From JAJFUI01 sp039698035 (GTDB lineage Bacteria > Planctomycetota > Planctomycetia > Pirellulales > Thermoguttaceae): 64,000 bases of DNA. The notes beneath the pieces were generated by a model, which had not been told where the DNA came from, ran no database searches, and saw nothing but the letters and a program-made list of their open reading frames with translations. The stretch is from contig JBDKSW010000011.1 of NCBI GenBank assembly GCA_039698035.1, positions 186,001-250,000 of the forward strand. The letters are read 5' to 3'. The stretch's first letter is position 1; each line of letters starts with the position of its first letter. Shown here one piece after another: positions 37,469 through 46,086 of this stretch. The position numbers were made by a program, and so were the translations under genes.

Positions 37469-38857
37469 TCACTGAGTGTTTTGGGTTGTCGTCACGCCGA
37501 GCAGGTCGGCGATTGCCTTCTTCAGCAGGGCTTCGGACTCGGGCTTGACGTTCGACGCCGTCGGCTCGTAGCCGCCCTCGGCAAAGGCCTTTTGCGTGCA
37601 GAGATAGCCGGGCGAGCCGTCGCCACAGCCTGCCACAGCAACGAAATCCTTCGGACAAAGCGACTGTGCGAAAAGCTGATAGGCCACCATCGGTTCGCCT
37701 GGCAGGTGCACGATGTGAACCGGGCCGATCTCCAGCGAGCTCAGCTCGATCGGCTTGGCGCTCCGCTGGTGGAACGCAAGCCGGACGGCCCCGCCGTAGA
37801 ATCGCGCTACGGGCGACTCCCTGCGATTGTTGAGCCGCGCGAGGCACTCGTCGCTGCTGAAACCGGCGTCGTTGCGTCGCGGAAACATCAACGGTTCCGT
37901 GTGCCAGCGGATCGTTTCCACCGGAACCAGCTTGGTCGCCGCCGCGGCCGCCTTCATGCCGTCGAACAGCCGCCCGGCCAGCTCTGCGCGGCACTTATCG
38001 GAGGCGTCGTTGTATTTGCCGGCGGTGATGTCGCCGCTGCAGCCGGTGAAGTAAATCTGAAAGACGCCCTCCTCGCGCTCGAGCCGTTCGCGGGCGTCGC
38101 CCACCATGTCGCTCGACGCCCGGCCATCACCGTAGCGCGTCTGCGGATGCGTGGCGTAGTAGTGCAGCCGAACGATCGGTCGTTGTCCTTGGGCGAAAGT
38201 GATTGTCTTCAGGTGCGGATCGATCAGCCCCTCGGGCATGGCTCGAAGAACGGGATCCCGCGTGCTGCTGAAGCGCGGCTGAATCTTTCCCGAGGCGTCA
38301 CGGCAGCGACGGGTCGAGGCCACGCGATCCACCTTGGCCTGGCCCGTGCCGATCTGGTCGAAGGCGATCAGCCGCCCGACGGACACTCGGACGGCGTCGG
38401 CCAATCGCTGCTGGATCGAAAGAAACACCGGCGGAGCGACATGCATTCCATCCGGCCTGACGCCCTGCTCGACCAGCAGGCTGTAGGCATCGAGGTCGAT
38501 GATCGGGGCCGTGTGCAGATGGACGCACTGTAAGGCGACGTGGGCTGGAACCGTGCCGGCCGCCTCGGCAATCTTCGCCCGCATCGAGTCGTACGAACCG
38601 TTGCACAATTCGCACCAGTCGAGCGCGCACAAGACATAGCGCTGCGACTGCGATTCCAGAACGATGCCCTTGGCCAGCAGCGGCTGCTCGATCGTGCGAA
38701 CGGTGTCGGATGAAAAGAGCGGTTGACCCACCGGCGGCGTGATGTCGCAACGGAAGGTCGCGATACGAGGCCCCTCGGACAACCCGGCCGGCGCGGTCGA
38801 CACAAACCCGAGAACCAACAGGGCCGAAGCGAACGCGAGTCTGGCAAACCACCGCAT
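37469..38857 (-). CDS. Exported ceramidase-like (PF04734-type) protein, copy 1
   Basis: A 462-residue protein paralogous to the 34635 gene. ATG 38857 has GAGG six bases upstream and a signal peptide (MRWFARLAFASALLVLGFVSTAPA). Zn-site type motifs are partly kept: CVHLHTAP, YYATHPQT, LPGEPMVAY and GDGSPGYLCTQKAF. The nucleophile loop reads GCSGDITAGKYND, again lacking the SPN serine. It is the first gene of the cluster, with a good promoter 150 bases upstream. Confidence 0.78.
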   Translation of the reverse strand: MRWFARLAFASALLVLGFVSTAPAGLSEGPRIATFRCDITPPVGQPLFSSDTVRTIEQPLLAKGIVLESQSQRYVLCALDWCELCNGSYDSMRAKIAEAAGTVPAHVALQCVHLHTAPIIDLDAYSLLVEQGVRPDGMHVAPPVFLSIQQRLADAVRVSVGRLIAFDQIGTGQAKVDRVASTRRCRDASGKIQPRFSSTRDPVLRAMPEGLIDPHLKTITFAQGQRPIVRLHYYATHPQTRYGDGRASSDMVGDARERLEREEGVFQIYFTGCSGDITAGKYNDASDKCRAELAGRLFDGMKAAAAATKLVPVETIRWHTEPLMFPRRNDAGFSSDECLARLNNRRESPVARFYGGAVRLAFHQRSAKPIELSSLEIGPVHIVHLPGEPMVAYQLFAQSLCPKDFVAVAGCGDGSPGYLCTQKAFAEGGYEPTASNVKPESEALLKKAIADLLGVTTTQNTQ

Positions 38858-39173
38858 CGCTGACCTCGAAAACTGATAGTCGCTCGGGCAACGTTGTTCG
38901 ACGGATGGAAAGTCACTTGGCAGGAAGACCGTCGCGGCCACCGTCGCAAAAGCCCGAGCTCCCGCGATGGTTGCCGCGGGCCGGTCGCCTAGGCGGGACG
39001 TCTCTCAATATACCTAGGCTCGACGCCGCGTCAAGCATGGCGGAACGGCGCCGGCAGCCCGAGAGATTCTGAACGTCAGCCCGTCAGCAGCGGCACACAA
39101 GGCCGCTGGACGGCAACGACGTGTTGGTCGCGGCGGGACTGTGGCAACGGTCCATCCCGCACCGCTGCACGTC
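38858..39173. other. Intergenic region upstream of the exported cluster
   Basis: No gene seen. It contains the promoter at 39007-39034, and a CCCGCG/CGCGGG hairpin at 38961-38980 in the predicted 5' leader. Confidence 0.6.
39007..39034 (-). promoter_or_regulatory. Sigma70-type promoter of the six-gene exported cluster
   Basis: Minus-strand TTGACG (39034-39029), 16-base spacer, TATATT (39012-39007). Predicted start near 39000, about 143 bases before the first gene. Confidence 0.65.
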
Positions 39174-39860
39174 CTACCCAACCGGCTGCCCCGCCTGATA
39201 GGCCAGGCTCTGCAGGAACCGCTTCGCGGTCAGATACTGTTGCGGCGGCAGCATCGCGACGTGGTCCCGCAGGTCCTCGATCATTTCGCTGGTCAACTGC
39301 CGGACGAGCATAAAGTCCTCGGGCCCAATCGCGCCGTGGTAGGCCCGATCGGCAAACACACGTTCGATCGCCGTCCGTTGCACCGCGTATCCTGGCAGCG
39401 TCAGCAGCATGGGCCAACGGATTTCGCCGGTCACCGCATCCAGCTGCTCGTTGGTCAACCGTTTCGGCACGCCAAGACGCGAGTACTTGGGATAGTCGGC
39501 CGGATTGCCTCGATCGCGTTCGTACTGAGCGGCTCGATTCTCGCGGTTGAGCTGTTGTTTGTAGAAATAAGTCTCGGTCCACAGTCTGTCGTTGGCAATC
39601 TGGTTGCGGCGAACCTCGGTCATATTGAGGGCCGCCTCGGACGTGGCCAAGTTGTATCGACCCAGGCCCGACAGCGCGCTGCCCAAGCCCCGGCCATAGC
39701 CTTCGGCCGCCGTCGAGGACCAGCCGAACGGATAGTTGTCGCGGGCGCTATTGCGCCAGCCGCCGAAGATAAACGAATTATTGTCTTGCGATTGGCCGAC
39801 CGACAGGGACCCGATACCACAGGCGACGACCAGCACACCGATTCCCAGAAGCATTCTCAT
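39174..39860 (-). CDS. Secreted hypothetical protein
   Basis: A 228-residue protein with a signal peptide (first ~22 residues, MRMLLGIGVLVVACGIGSLS). The mature part is helical and rich in Arg, Tyr and Gln, without recognizable family motifs, resembling planctomycete-specific proteins. AAGGAG precedes the start by seven bases. A promoter and a GC-rich hairpin lie upstream. Confidence 0.7.
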   Translation of the reverse strand: MRMLLGIGVLVVACGIGSLSVGQSQDNNSFIFGGWRNSARDNYPFGWSSTAAEGYGRGLGSALSGLGRYNLATSEAALNMTEVRRNQIANDRLWTETYFYKQQLNRENRAAQYERDRGNPADYPKYSRLGVPKRLTNEQLDAVTGEIRWPMLLTLPGYAVQRTAIERVFADRAYHGAIGPEDFMLVRQLTSEMIEDLRDHVAMLPPQQYLTAKRFLQSLAYQAGQPVG

Positions 39861-39900
39861 GGTGTCGCTCCTTCAACCGAGCACACGGTTGCCCGCCTCC

Positions 39901-39932
39901 GGGGGCGGGAAAGGCTCCGTATTCCCGCCCCC
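39901..39932 (-). promoter_or_regulatory. 11-bp GC hairpin in the leader of the 39174 gene
   Basis: GGGGGCGGGAA (39901-39911) pairs with TTCCCGCCCCC (39922-39932) around a 10-base loop, in the predicted 100-base 5' leader. It could affect RNA stability or translation. Confidence 0.45.
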
Positions 39933-39969
39933 CCTTCGCTCGCACACATCTCTTCTCTTATCCAATGGA

Positions 39970-39997
39970 ATCATATGCGTCGAGGGCCCCCGGTCAA
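39970..39997 (-). promoter_or_regulatory. Sigma70-type promoter of the 39174 gene
   Basis: Minus-strand TTGACC (39997-39992), 16-base spacer, TATGAT (39975-39970). Predicted leader about 100 bases. Confidence 0.6.
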
Positions 39998-40154
39998 TAA
40001 TCCGTTGAGCGGCTCCGAAAAGCCGCGTATGGCGTCCCAAAACGAGCGGGACGAGCGACCGGAGAGCACGAGGAAGTCGCACCGGGCGCGCCACGAGAAG
40101 TGTCGCCTGCGACGCCGACCAAATCGGACGACCGTCGGACGATTGCTGGCCGCT

Positions 40155-40973
40155 CTAGTTTTCCGCCCGGACGGGCGACACAAAATGGCGGCTCTGCCCC
40201 ATGAACTGAAGCGGATTGTCGAAGACGATGCGACGGATCAGCTTGTCGCCATGCCCCCGGCGACGCATGACCTCCATGAACGTCGGCACGGCCATCGGAT
40301 CGGACGGTCCCCAGTCGGCCGACGACGTCACCAGAATCCGCTCGGGGCCGTAGACGTCGATCATATCGACGGCCCTGTCGGGCGTGACCTTGGTCGTCGG
40401 GTACAAAGTCATTCCGGCCCAATAGCCTGCTTCGAGCACCTGGCGAATCGTGTGTTCCTCGCAGTGATCGATCCAAATGCGACTGGGATCGACGCGACGG
40501 TCGGCCCGCAGCAGGTCGAGGATGATTTGCGTGCCCCAGAGCTTGTGTTCGAGGTGAGGCGTGTGGAAGAGAAGCTGCTCACCGCGTGCCAAGCCCAGCG
40601 CGATCAGCTCGCTGAGCGTCGTGATTTCATTCTTCGTGCACTTATTAAGCCCGATCTCACCGATGCCGAGCACGCCGGGCCGGTCCAAGAACTCGGGCAA
40701 CAGAGCAATCACCTCGCGCGCCAACGTGACGTTCTCGGCCTCTTTCGAATTCATGCCGATCCACGCATAGTGGCGCATCCCGTAGTTGGCCGTCCGCTTC
40801 GGCTCCCACTCGGTCAGTTGGCGGAAGTAGTCGCGGAAGCTGCCCACGCACGTGCGGTCGTAGCCCATCCAGAAGGCCGGCTCCGCGACGGCGATGCAGC
40901 CGGCTCGGGCCATACGTTCGAGGTCGTCCGTCGTCCGAGACGCCACATGAATATGCGGATCGATGAAATCCAT
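40155..40973 (-). CDS. TatD-family metal-dependent hydrolase
   Basis: A 272-residue amidohydrolase-fold protein. It has DPHIHV at residues 5-10, GIGEIGLN, FHTPHLEH, WIDHCEE and SSADWGPSDP, matching the TatD metal ligands (two His, Glu, two His, Asp). TatD enzymes are often DNases or deacylases; substrate is unknown here. It is the third gene of a minus-strand set headed by the coiled-coil membrane protein. A period-7 repeat lies before its start. Confidence 0.8.
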   Translation of the reverse strand: MDFIDPHIHVASRTTDDLERMARAGCIAVAEPAFWMGYDRTCVGSFRDYFRQLTEWEPKRTANYGMRHYAWIGMNSKEAENVTLAREVIALLPEFLDRPGVLGIGEIGLNKCTKNEITTLSELIALGLARGEQLLFHTPHLEHKLWGTQIILDLLRADRRVDPSRIWIDHCEEHTIRQVLEAGYWAGMTLYPTTKVTPDRAVDMIDVYGPERILVTSSADWGPSDPMAVPTFMEVMRRRGHGDKLIRRIVFDNPLQFMGQSRHFVSPVRAEN

Positions 40974-41037
40974 GATGACTGCGACTTTCTGAAGCTGGTG
41001 GCCTTGGGCTTGGGAACCGCGCTAAGAATCTCGACCG

Positions 41038-41071
41038 AAGTCCAAGCCCTAAGTTCCAAGAACCAAGACTC
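41038..41071. repeat. Tandem AAGNNCC-type heptamers
   Basis: AAGTCC, then four 7-mers AAGCCCT, AAGTTCC, AAGAACC, AAGACTC. It lies in the spacer between the 41071 gene and the TatD gene, and shares its unit with the tract at the nusB/ftsY junction. CTTGGG units at 41003-41014 are partly complementary to it. Confidence 0.75.
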
Positions 41072-41328
41072 TAAACCCGGCCCTCTTCCAGCGAAAACGT
41101 CCTTTGCACCCGTTCCGCCCGATCGAAGGCGTCGTCGGCCAAAATGCCGAGGCTGCGGCGGATTTGCGCCATGCGCGGATCGGCCGGGTCCGTGGCGGCC
41201 GACCTGCAACCAGGGCCCTCGGCCGCGCGATCGATCCGATCGAAGGCGGCGGCCAACTCCAGCAGGCGGCACCGAATCCCGAGAAACTCGGCGTCGAGCC
41301 GTTTACGGGCGGACTCAGAACTTGCCAT
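41071..41328 (-). CDS. Small hypothetical protein
   Basis: An 85-residue, mostly helical charged protein (RRLDAEFLGIRCRLLELAAAFDRIDRA-type pattern) of unknown family. ATG 41328 has GGAGG five bases upstream, so it is preferred to the ATG at 41340. It sits between the coiled-coil gene and the TatD gene. Confidence 0.6.
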   Translation of the reverse strand: MASSESARKRLDAEFLGIRCRLLELAAAFDRIDRAAEGPGCRSAATDPADPRMAQIRRSLGILADDAFDRAERVQRTFSLEEGRV

Positions 41329-41353
41329 GACGACCTCCATGCCATGATTGCCG

Positions 41354-42811
41354 CTAGAACCGGTAGTAGCTGTTCGACGGTGTCCGCCGCTGCTGCGATG
41401 CGGGCGCCGGCTCTCGCTTCTCGAACGCGTCGCTGTGGCTGCCGGTGGACGTGCGCTGCTCGCCGTCGGCCGGCAGAGCGCGGAAATCGTTGGGGTTGCT
41501 GTCGCGGCCGTAGCGAACCACCGGCGACAGGTTGCGCCATCCCATGGCCTGCAGCAGGTCGCCCAGTTGCATCGTTGGAATTCGCAACTGCGAGGCGTCG
41601 CGGGTCATCTTGCTGAAGGCCGCGAGCTGGCCGAGATCGCCCTTCTCGTTGGGGGCGATGCCAACCACCAGGCAGTTTGTGTTCACCGTGATTTCGCCCT
41701 TGACCTTGTTCTTGTCCTCGCCGTTCTCCGGGATAAAGGCGTCAATCACGCCGCCGTTGGAGCGGATCAGGTTGACGACGGTCGCCAGATCGCTGCGGCC
41801 GTCGCCGTCGAGGTCCATGAAGCCGGCCAGCGCGAAATGCCGCTGCTGTCCGGGGCTCCACAACACGGTGTGAATCTTGTCGCCAGGCAGGATGGGGTCC
41901 TTCGCGGAATCGTCGATCACTCGGGCCTCGGCCAGGTGATCGCCGAGAATCTGCGTCACCTCGATGCTCCCCTTCTTGTTCTTCACCGTCATGTTCGTCA
42001 GGTCGGCCGGATAGACGCTGAACGTCACCTGACGCATCAGCGAGTCGGCGCGACCGAGATCGATCCACACGGTGCCGTCATGCTGATTGGTCTGGATGAC
42101 CTTGCCCGAGGCCGCCTCGATTCGCTTATCGCTTCCCGTGATGTGCTGAAGGGCAAGCGACTGGGCCTCGACCAGGTCCTGGAGTTTCTTGTTGAGCGTC
42201 TTGGTCTTTTCGAGCTCGGCGATGACGACTTCCTTGTCCTTTTTGGCGTCGTCACGAATCTTTTGCACGTCGGCCTGGAGCTTCGCCTGCTCTTCGTTCT
42301 TGCGATCGCGCTCGCCCTTGAATTTGTTCTGCTCGGCCGCGAGGTCCTTGGATGCCTTGTCGCGTTCTTCCTCGAACTTCTTCAACTGCGGCGCCTTGGC
42401 CTCTTCTCGAACCTTATACTGGTCTTGCAGCTTCTGAACGTCTTGCTTCACGTCCTTCAGCTCGTTGTTTCGCTCGTCGATGGTCTTCTTCAGCTTCTCG
42501 AGCAGCGGCCGATAGTACAGGCTCTCTTCGGGGTAGCCCGCGCCGAACTTCGTCTTGTCCTCGTCGAACAGCTTGCGGACGCCTTCCATGTTTTCGGTAG
42601 CCGGAACACCGATGAGGCCCTTCAGCTTCTTGATGTCTTCGTCCCGGTTCGAGACGTCGTTGGCCAACTTGCTGTTGTCGCCGGTCAGCGCCTTGACCTT
42701 GATGGCCGCATCACTGTAGTTATGAAAGCCGATGTAGGTGGTAACGCCCAGCGTGAAGGCGATGCCGATAAAGATAATCAGAGGAATAAGAAGCTGGTTT
42801 TCGCGCGCCAT
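41354..42811 (-). CDS. Membrane-anchored coiled-coil protein
   Basis: A 485-residue protein starting at ATG 42811 (the frame also opens at 42835). A transmembrane helix spans residues ~8-27, followed by a long Lys/Glu-rich coiled coil (~residues 30-215), then a beta-rich domain with VWIDLGRADSLMRQVTFSVYP and DGDGRSD (Ca-binding-like loop). The C terminus is disordered. The layout resembles FlgT/FlaA-like or envelope-spanning planctomycete proteins. Function unknown. Confidence 0.75.
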   Translation of the reverse strand: MARENQLLIPLIIFIGIAFTLGVTTYIGFHNYSDAAIKVKALTGDNSKLANDVSNRDEDIKKLKGLIGVPATENMEGVRKLFDEDKTKFGAGYPEESLYYRPLLEKLKKTIDERNNELKDVKQDVQKLQDQYKVREEAKAPQLKKFEEERDKASKDLAAEQNKFKGERDRKNEEQAKLQADVQKIRDDAKKDKEVVIAELEKTKTLNKKLQDLVEAQSLALQHITGSDKRIEAASGKVIQTNQHDGTVWIDLGRADSLMRQVTFSVYPADLTNMTVKNKKGSIEVTQILGDHLAEARVIDDSAKDPILPGDKIHTVLWSPGQQRHFALAGFMDLDGDGRSDLATVVNLIRSNGGVIDAFIPENGEDKNKVKGEITVNTNCLVVGIAPNEKGDLGQLAAFSKMTRDASQLRIPTMQLGDLLQAMGWRNLSPVVRYGRDSNPNDFRALPADGEQRTSTGSHSDAFEKREPAPASQQRRTPSNSYYRF

Positions 42812-42853
42812 CGCTAGGGAACTCCCTGATGACAAAATGGGGACCTAATGTCG

Positions 42854-42882
42854 ATTGTACTTAGGGGCCGCCCGACCGTCAA
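42854..42882 (-). promoter_or_regulatory. Sigma70-type promoter of the coiled-coil/TatD set
   Basis: Minus-strand TTGACG (42882-42877), 17-base spacer, TACAAT (42859-42854). Predicted start about 35 bases before the first gene. Confidence 0.7.
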
Positions 42883-42899
42883 ACAGAAGCCTTGCGCCC

Positions 42900-42913
42900 C
42901 CACCACATGGTGG
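42900..42913. promoter_or_regulatory. Interrupted palindrome CCACCA-CA-TGGTGG
   Basis: Lies between the divergent polA and coiled-coil genes, upstream of the latter's promoter. Possible operator site; unsupported otherwise. Confidence 0.35.
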
Positions 42914-43064
42914 ACCGAGTGTCTCAGTACGGTCGGCAGCCGTTTCGTGGTAAGCTGACGGCAACCCGTTTGCCTCCTCGCGTGGACGGCCGCATCTGAA
43001 AGTCTACCTCGGCTTTTCTCCCGGCGCGATGACCGGGGCGAGCCGCGTTTCATCAAGGAATAAC

Positions 43065-46019
43065 ATGGTCGATAAGCCCCGCCAGACGTCGCTGCCCGGT
43101 TTTGGCGACGAACTGCCCCGGCCGCCTGCCGCGGATCTCGTGGCGGTCCCTTTGAACGCTCCAACGCCGTTCGAGCAGGGCGAATCGAGTTCGTCGCCGG
43201 ACGATCTGGCAGGCAAGGCCGTTTGGGTCGTTGACGCCCATTCGCTGATCCACCAGGTATTTCACGCCCTGCCGGAAATGACCAGCCCCCGGGGCGAGCC
43301 GGTTGGCGCCGTGTTCGGCTTCTCCCGCGATTTGCTCTATCTGATGGAGGAGAAGAAGCCTGACTATCTGTTCTGCGCGTTCGATTTGGCAGGCAAGACG
43401 TTTCGACACCAGATATTCGATCAATACAAGGCCCAGCGGGTCGAAATGCACGAGGATCTGGCCCCCCAGATTGCCTCGATCCGGCGCGTGCTGACGGTCT
43501 TGGGCATTCCGGCACTGGCCTGTGAGTCTTTCGAGGCCGACGACATCCTGGCCACCGTCGCGCGGCTCGCCCAACACCAGGGCGGCCGATGCGTCCTCGT
43601 GACTAGCGACAAAGACAGCCGACAGCTCATCACCGATCGCGTTCAGGTCTACAACATCCGGAAAGACGAGTATTTCGACGAAGCAAAACTCCGCGAGGAG
43701 TGGGGCATCAGGCCGTATCAAGTGGTTGACTTCCAGGCCCTGGTCGGCGATGCCGTGGACAATGTGCCCGGCGTGCCGTTGATCGGGCCAAAGCTCGCAC
43801 GCCAATTGCTCGATCAATACGGCACGCTGGAAAACGTGCTGGATCATGCGGCCGACGTGGCCGGCGCGAAACGGAAAGAAAACCTCGTCCGCTACCGCGA
43901 TCAGGCCCTGCTAAGCCGCGAACTCGTGCGTCTCGACGCGAACGTGCCGCTGGCGTTCGACTGGGCATCGGGCCGCCCTGGCCGCATCGACCTCGAAGCG
44001 GCCACGGCCCTATTCCACGAGTTCGGCTTTCGCAGCGTCGGCCAGCGCGTGGCCTCGCTCGTCGCGAAGCACGGTCCACGAAGTGCCCCAGGCACACGGC
44101 TCGGCGTGGAGGAAGCCGGCGGAACCGGGCGAGTGGAATCGACGGCCGCGTCGGAGGCGTCCGATTCTGGGTCACCACACGCGCTAGTTCGTGCCCCGCT
44201 TCCCTTCACGGCCCACCTGATCGACACGCCCGAGCTATTCGCAACGTTCCTCGAACAGTTGCGGCGGCAAAGTTCGATTTCGCTCGACACCGAGACGACC
44301 AGCGTCCATCCGCGACAGGCCCAACTGGTTGGCCTCTCGTTCTGCTGGAACGACATTGAGGCATGGTATCTGCCGCTCCGCGCGCCGTCGGGCGCTCGGC
44401 ATCTGGAGGCCGAGCCGACGCTGGCCGCGCTTCGGCCCATTCTGGAAAACCCGGCCGTCGAGAAGATTGGCCAGAACCTCAAGTATGACATCGTCGTCCT
44501 CCGTGGGGTCGGCATCGTCCTGGCCGGCGTCGCGTTCGACACGATGGTCGCCAGCTACCTGTTGGAGGCCGGCCGTCGGAATCACAACCTCGATGAGCTG
44601 GCCCAGACGTATCTGGGCCACGAGACGATCAGAATCACGGAACTGATCGGCCGTGGCAAGGACCAGAAGCGCATGGACGAAGTGCCGGTTCGTCAGGTGG
44701 CCGACTACGCGGCCGAGGATGCGTGGCTGCCCTGGCGACTGCGGCCCATTTTGCGGCAAAAGCTCGAAGAAGCCGGGCTGAGCGATCTCGCCACGCAACT
44801 CGAACTGCCGCTGATTGACGTGTTGGCCGAGATGGAGTTCACCGGCATCCGCGTGAACCCTTCGCGGCTGGGCGAACTCAGTCGGCGTTTCGGCGAGCGG
44901 ATCGAGAAGCTCGAAGCCGAGATCCACGCGTTGGCTGGTCGGCCGTTCAACATCGCCTCGCCCAAGCAGCTCCAGGAGTTGCTTTTCCAGGAACTGAAGC
45001 TGCCGGTCGTCAAACGCACGGCGAAGACCGGTCCAAGCACGGATGCGGACGTCCTGGAGGAATTGGCGCCGCTGCACCCACTGCCGGCCAAGATTCTTCA
45101 ATACCGGCAATATACGAAACTGAAGAGCACGTATGTCGACGCCTTGCCCACGATGATTTGTCCGGCGACGGGCCGGGTTCACGCTTCGTTCAATCAGGTC
45201 GTCGCCGCGACGGGCCGCCTCAGCTCCAGCGACCCCAATCTGCAAAACATCCCCGTGCGGAGCGAAGAGGGCCGCGAAATCCGCTCGGCGTTCGTCCCCG
45301 GCGAACCCGGCTGGTCGCTGCTGGCGGCCGACTACTCGCAGATCGAGCTGCGCGTGTTGGCCCACTTTTCCGGCGACGCTCGGCTGCGTGATTCGTTCGC
45401 CCGCGACGAGGACATCCACGCCCGCGTGGCCAGCCAGGTGGCGGGCGTTCCGATCGAACAGGTGACCTCCGAAATGCGGCGTGTGGCGAAAGTCGTCAAC
45501 TTCGGCGTCATCTACGGTCAGGGTCCGTTTGGCCTGGCTCGAACGCTCGGGATTAGCCAAGATTCGGCCGCGCAATTCATCGACAGTTACTTCGAGGGGT
45601 ACCCGGGGATCGAGGAATTTCTGCACCGGGCACTAGCCGAATGTCGTCGAACTGGTTATGCTAAAACGATCCTTGGACGGCGACGTGCTATCAGCGGAGT
45701 GCGCGAAGGCGCCGGTCGGCAACGCAATCTTGCCGAACGAACCGCGGTGAACACGGTAATCCAAGGTTCGGCGGCCGATCTAATCAAGCGAGCGATGATT
45801 GCGGTCTGCCGCCGCCTGCGGAACAAGTGCCTTTCGGCGAGGATGTTGCTGCAAATCCATGACGAGTTGGTCTTTGAGGTTCCCGCCGATCAACTCGACC
45901 ACCTGACCCAGCTTGTCACCGAGGAAATGACCGGCGCGTGGGCGTTGGATGTCCCTTTGAAGGTTGACATTACGGTCGGCCCCAATTGGGGTGAAATGGA
46001 GGATGTGATTCGTGGGTAG
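43065..46019 (+). CDS. polA: DNA polymerase I
   Basis: A 984-residue replication and repair polymerase. ATG 43065 has AAGGAA five bases upstream. The 5' nuclease domain (~45-330) has FEADDILAT and GDAVDNVPGVPLIGPK; the proofreading domain is intact (DTETT near 407, NLKYD, YAAED); the polymerase domain has DYSQIELR near 755, RRVAKVVNFGVIYG near 805 and IHDELVFE near 933. It heads the polA-coaE-rho-ribH-nusB-ftsY series. Confidence 0.97.
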   Translation: MVDKPRQTSLPGFGDELPRPPAADLVAVPLNAPTPFEQGESSSSPDDLAGKAVWVVDAHSLIHQVFHALPEMTSPRGEPVGAVFGFSRDLLYLMEEKKPDYLFCAFDLAGKTFRHQIFDQYKAQRVEMHEDLAPQIASIRRVLTVLGIPALACESFEADDILATVARLAQHQGGRCVLVTSDKDSRQLITDRVQVYNIRKDEYFDEAKLREEWGIRPYQVVDFQALVGDAVDNVPGVPLIGPKLARQLLDQYGTLENVLDHAADVAGAKRKENLVRYRDQALLSRELVRLDANVPLAFDWASGRPGRIDLEAATALFHEFGFRSVGQRVASLVAKHGPRSAPGTRLGVEEAGGTGRVESTAASEASDSGSPHALVRAPLPFTAHLIDTPELFATFLEQLRRQSSISLDTETTSVHPRQAQLVGLSFCWNDIEAWYLPLRAPSGARHLEAEPTLAALRPILENPAVEKIGQNLKYDIVVLRGVGIVLAGVAFDTMVASYLLEAGRRNHNLDELAQTYLGHETIRITELIGRGKDQKRMDEVPVRQVADYAAEDAWLPWRLRPILRQKLEEAGLSDLATQLELPLIDVLAEMEFTGIRVNPSRLGELSRRFGERIEKLEAEIHALAGRPFNIASPKQLQELLFQELKLPVVKRTAKTGPSTDADVLEELAPLHPLPAKILQYRQYTKLKSTYVDALPTMICPATGRVHASFNQVVAATGRLSSSDPNLQNIPVRSEEGREIRSAFVPGEPGWSLLAADYSQIELRVLAHFSGDARLRDSFARDEDIHARVASQVAGVPIEQVTSEMRRVAKVVNFGVIYGQGPFGLARTLGISQDSAAQFIDSYFEGYPGIEEFLHRALAECRRTGYAKTILGRRRAISGVREGAGRQRNLAERTAVNTVIQGSAADLIKRAMIAVCRRLRNKCLSARMLLQIHDELVFEVPADQLDHLTQLVTEEMTGAWALDVPLKVDITVGPNWGEMEDVIRG

Positions 46020-46050
46020 TGCGTGGCGGTTAGTGGAATAGTCGTTCTAC

Positions 46051-46085
46051 CAACGATCCACGACCCACGGCCAACGATCCACTAC
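46051..46085. repeat. Five tandem heptamers upstream of coaE
   Basis: CAACGAT, CCACGAC, CCACGGC, CAACGAT, CCACTAC fill the polA-coaE spacer up to one base before the coaE ATG. It also appears as a 12-base direct repeat CCAACGATCCAC 21 bases apart. No Shine-Dalgarno sequence is visible. Confidence 0.8.
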
Positions 46086-46086
46086 C

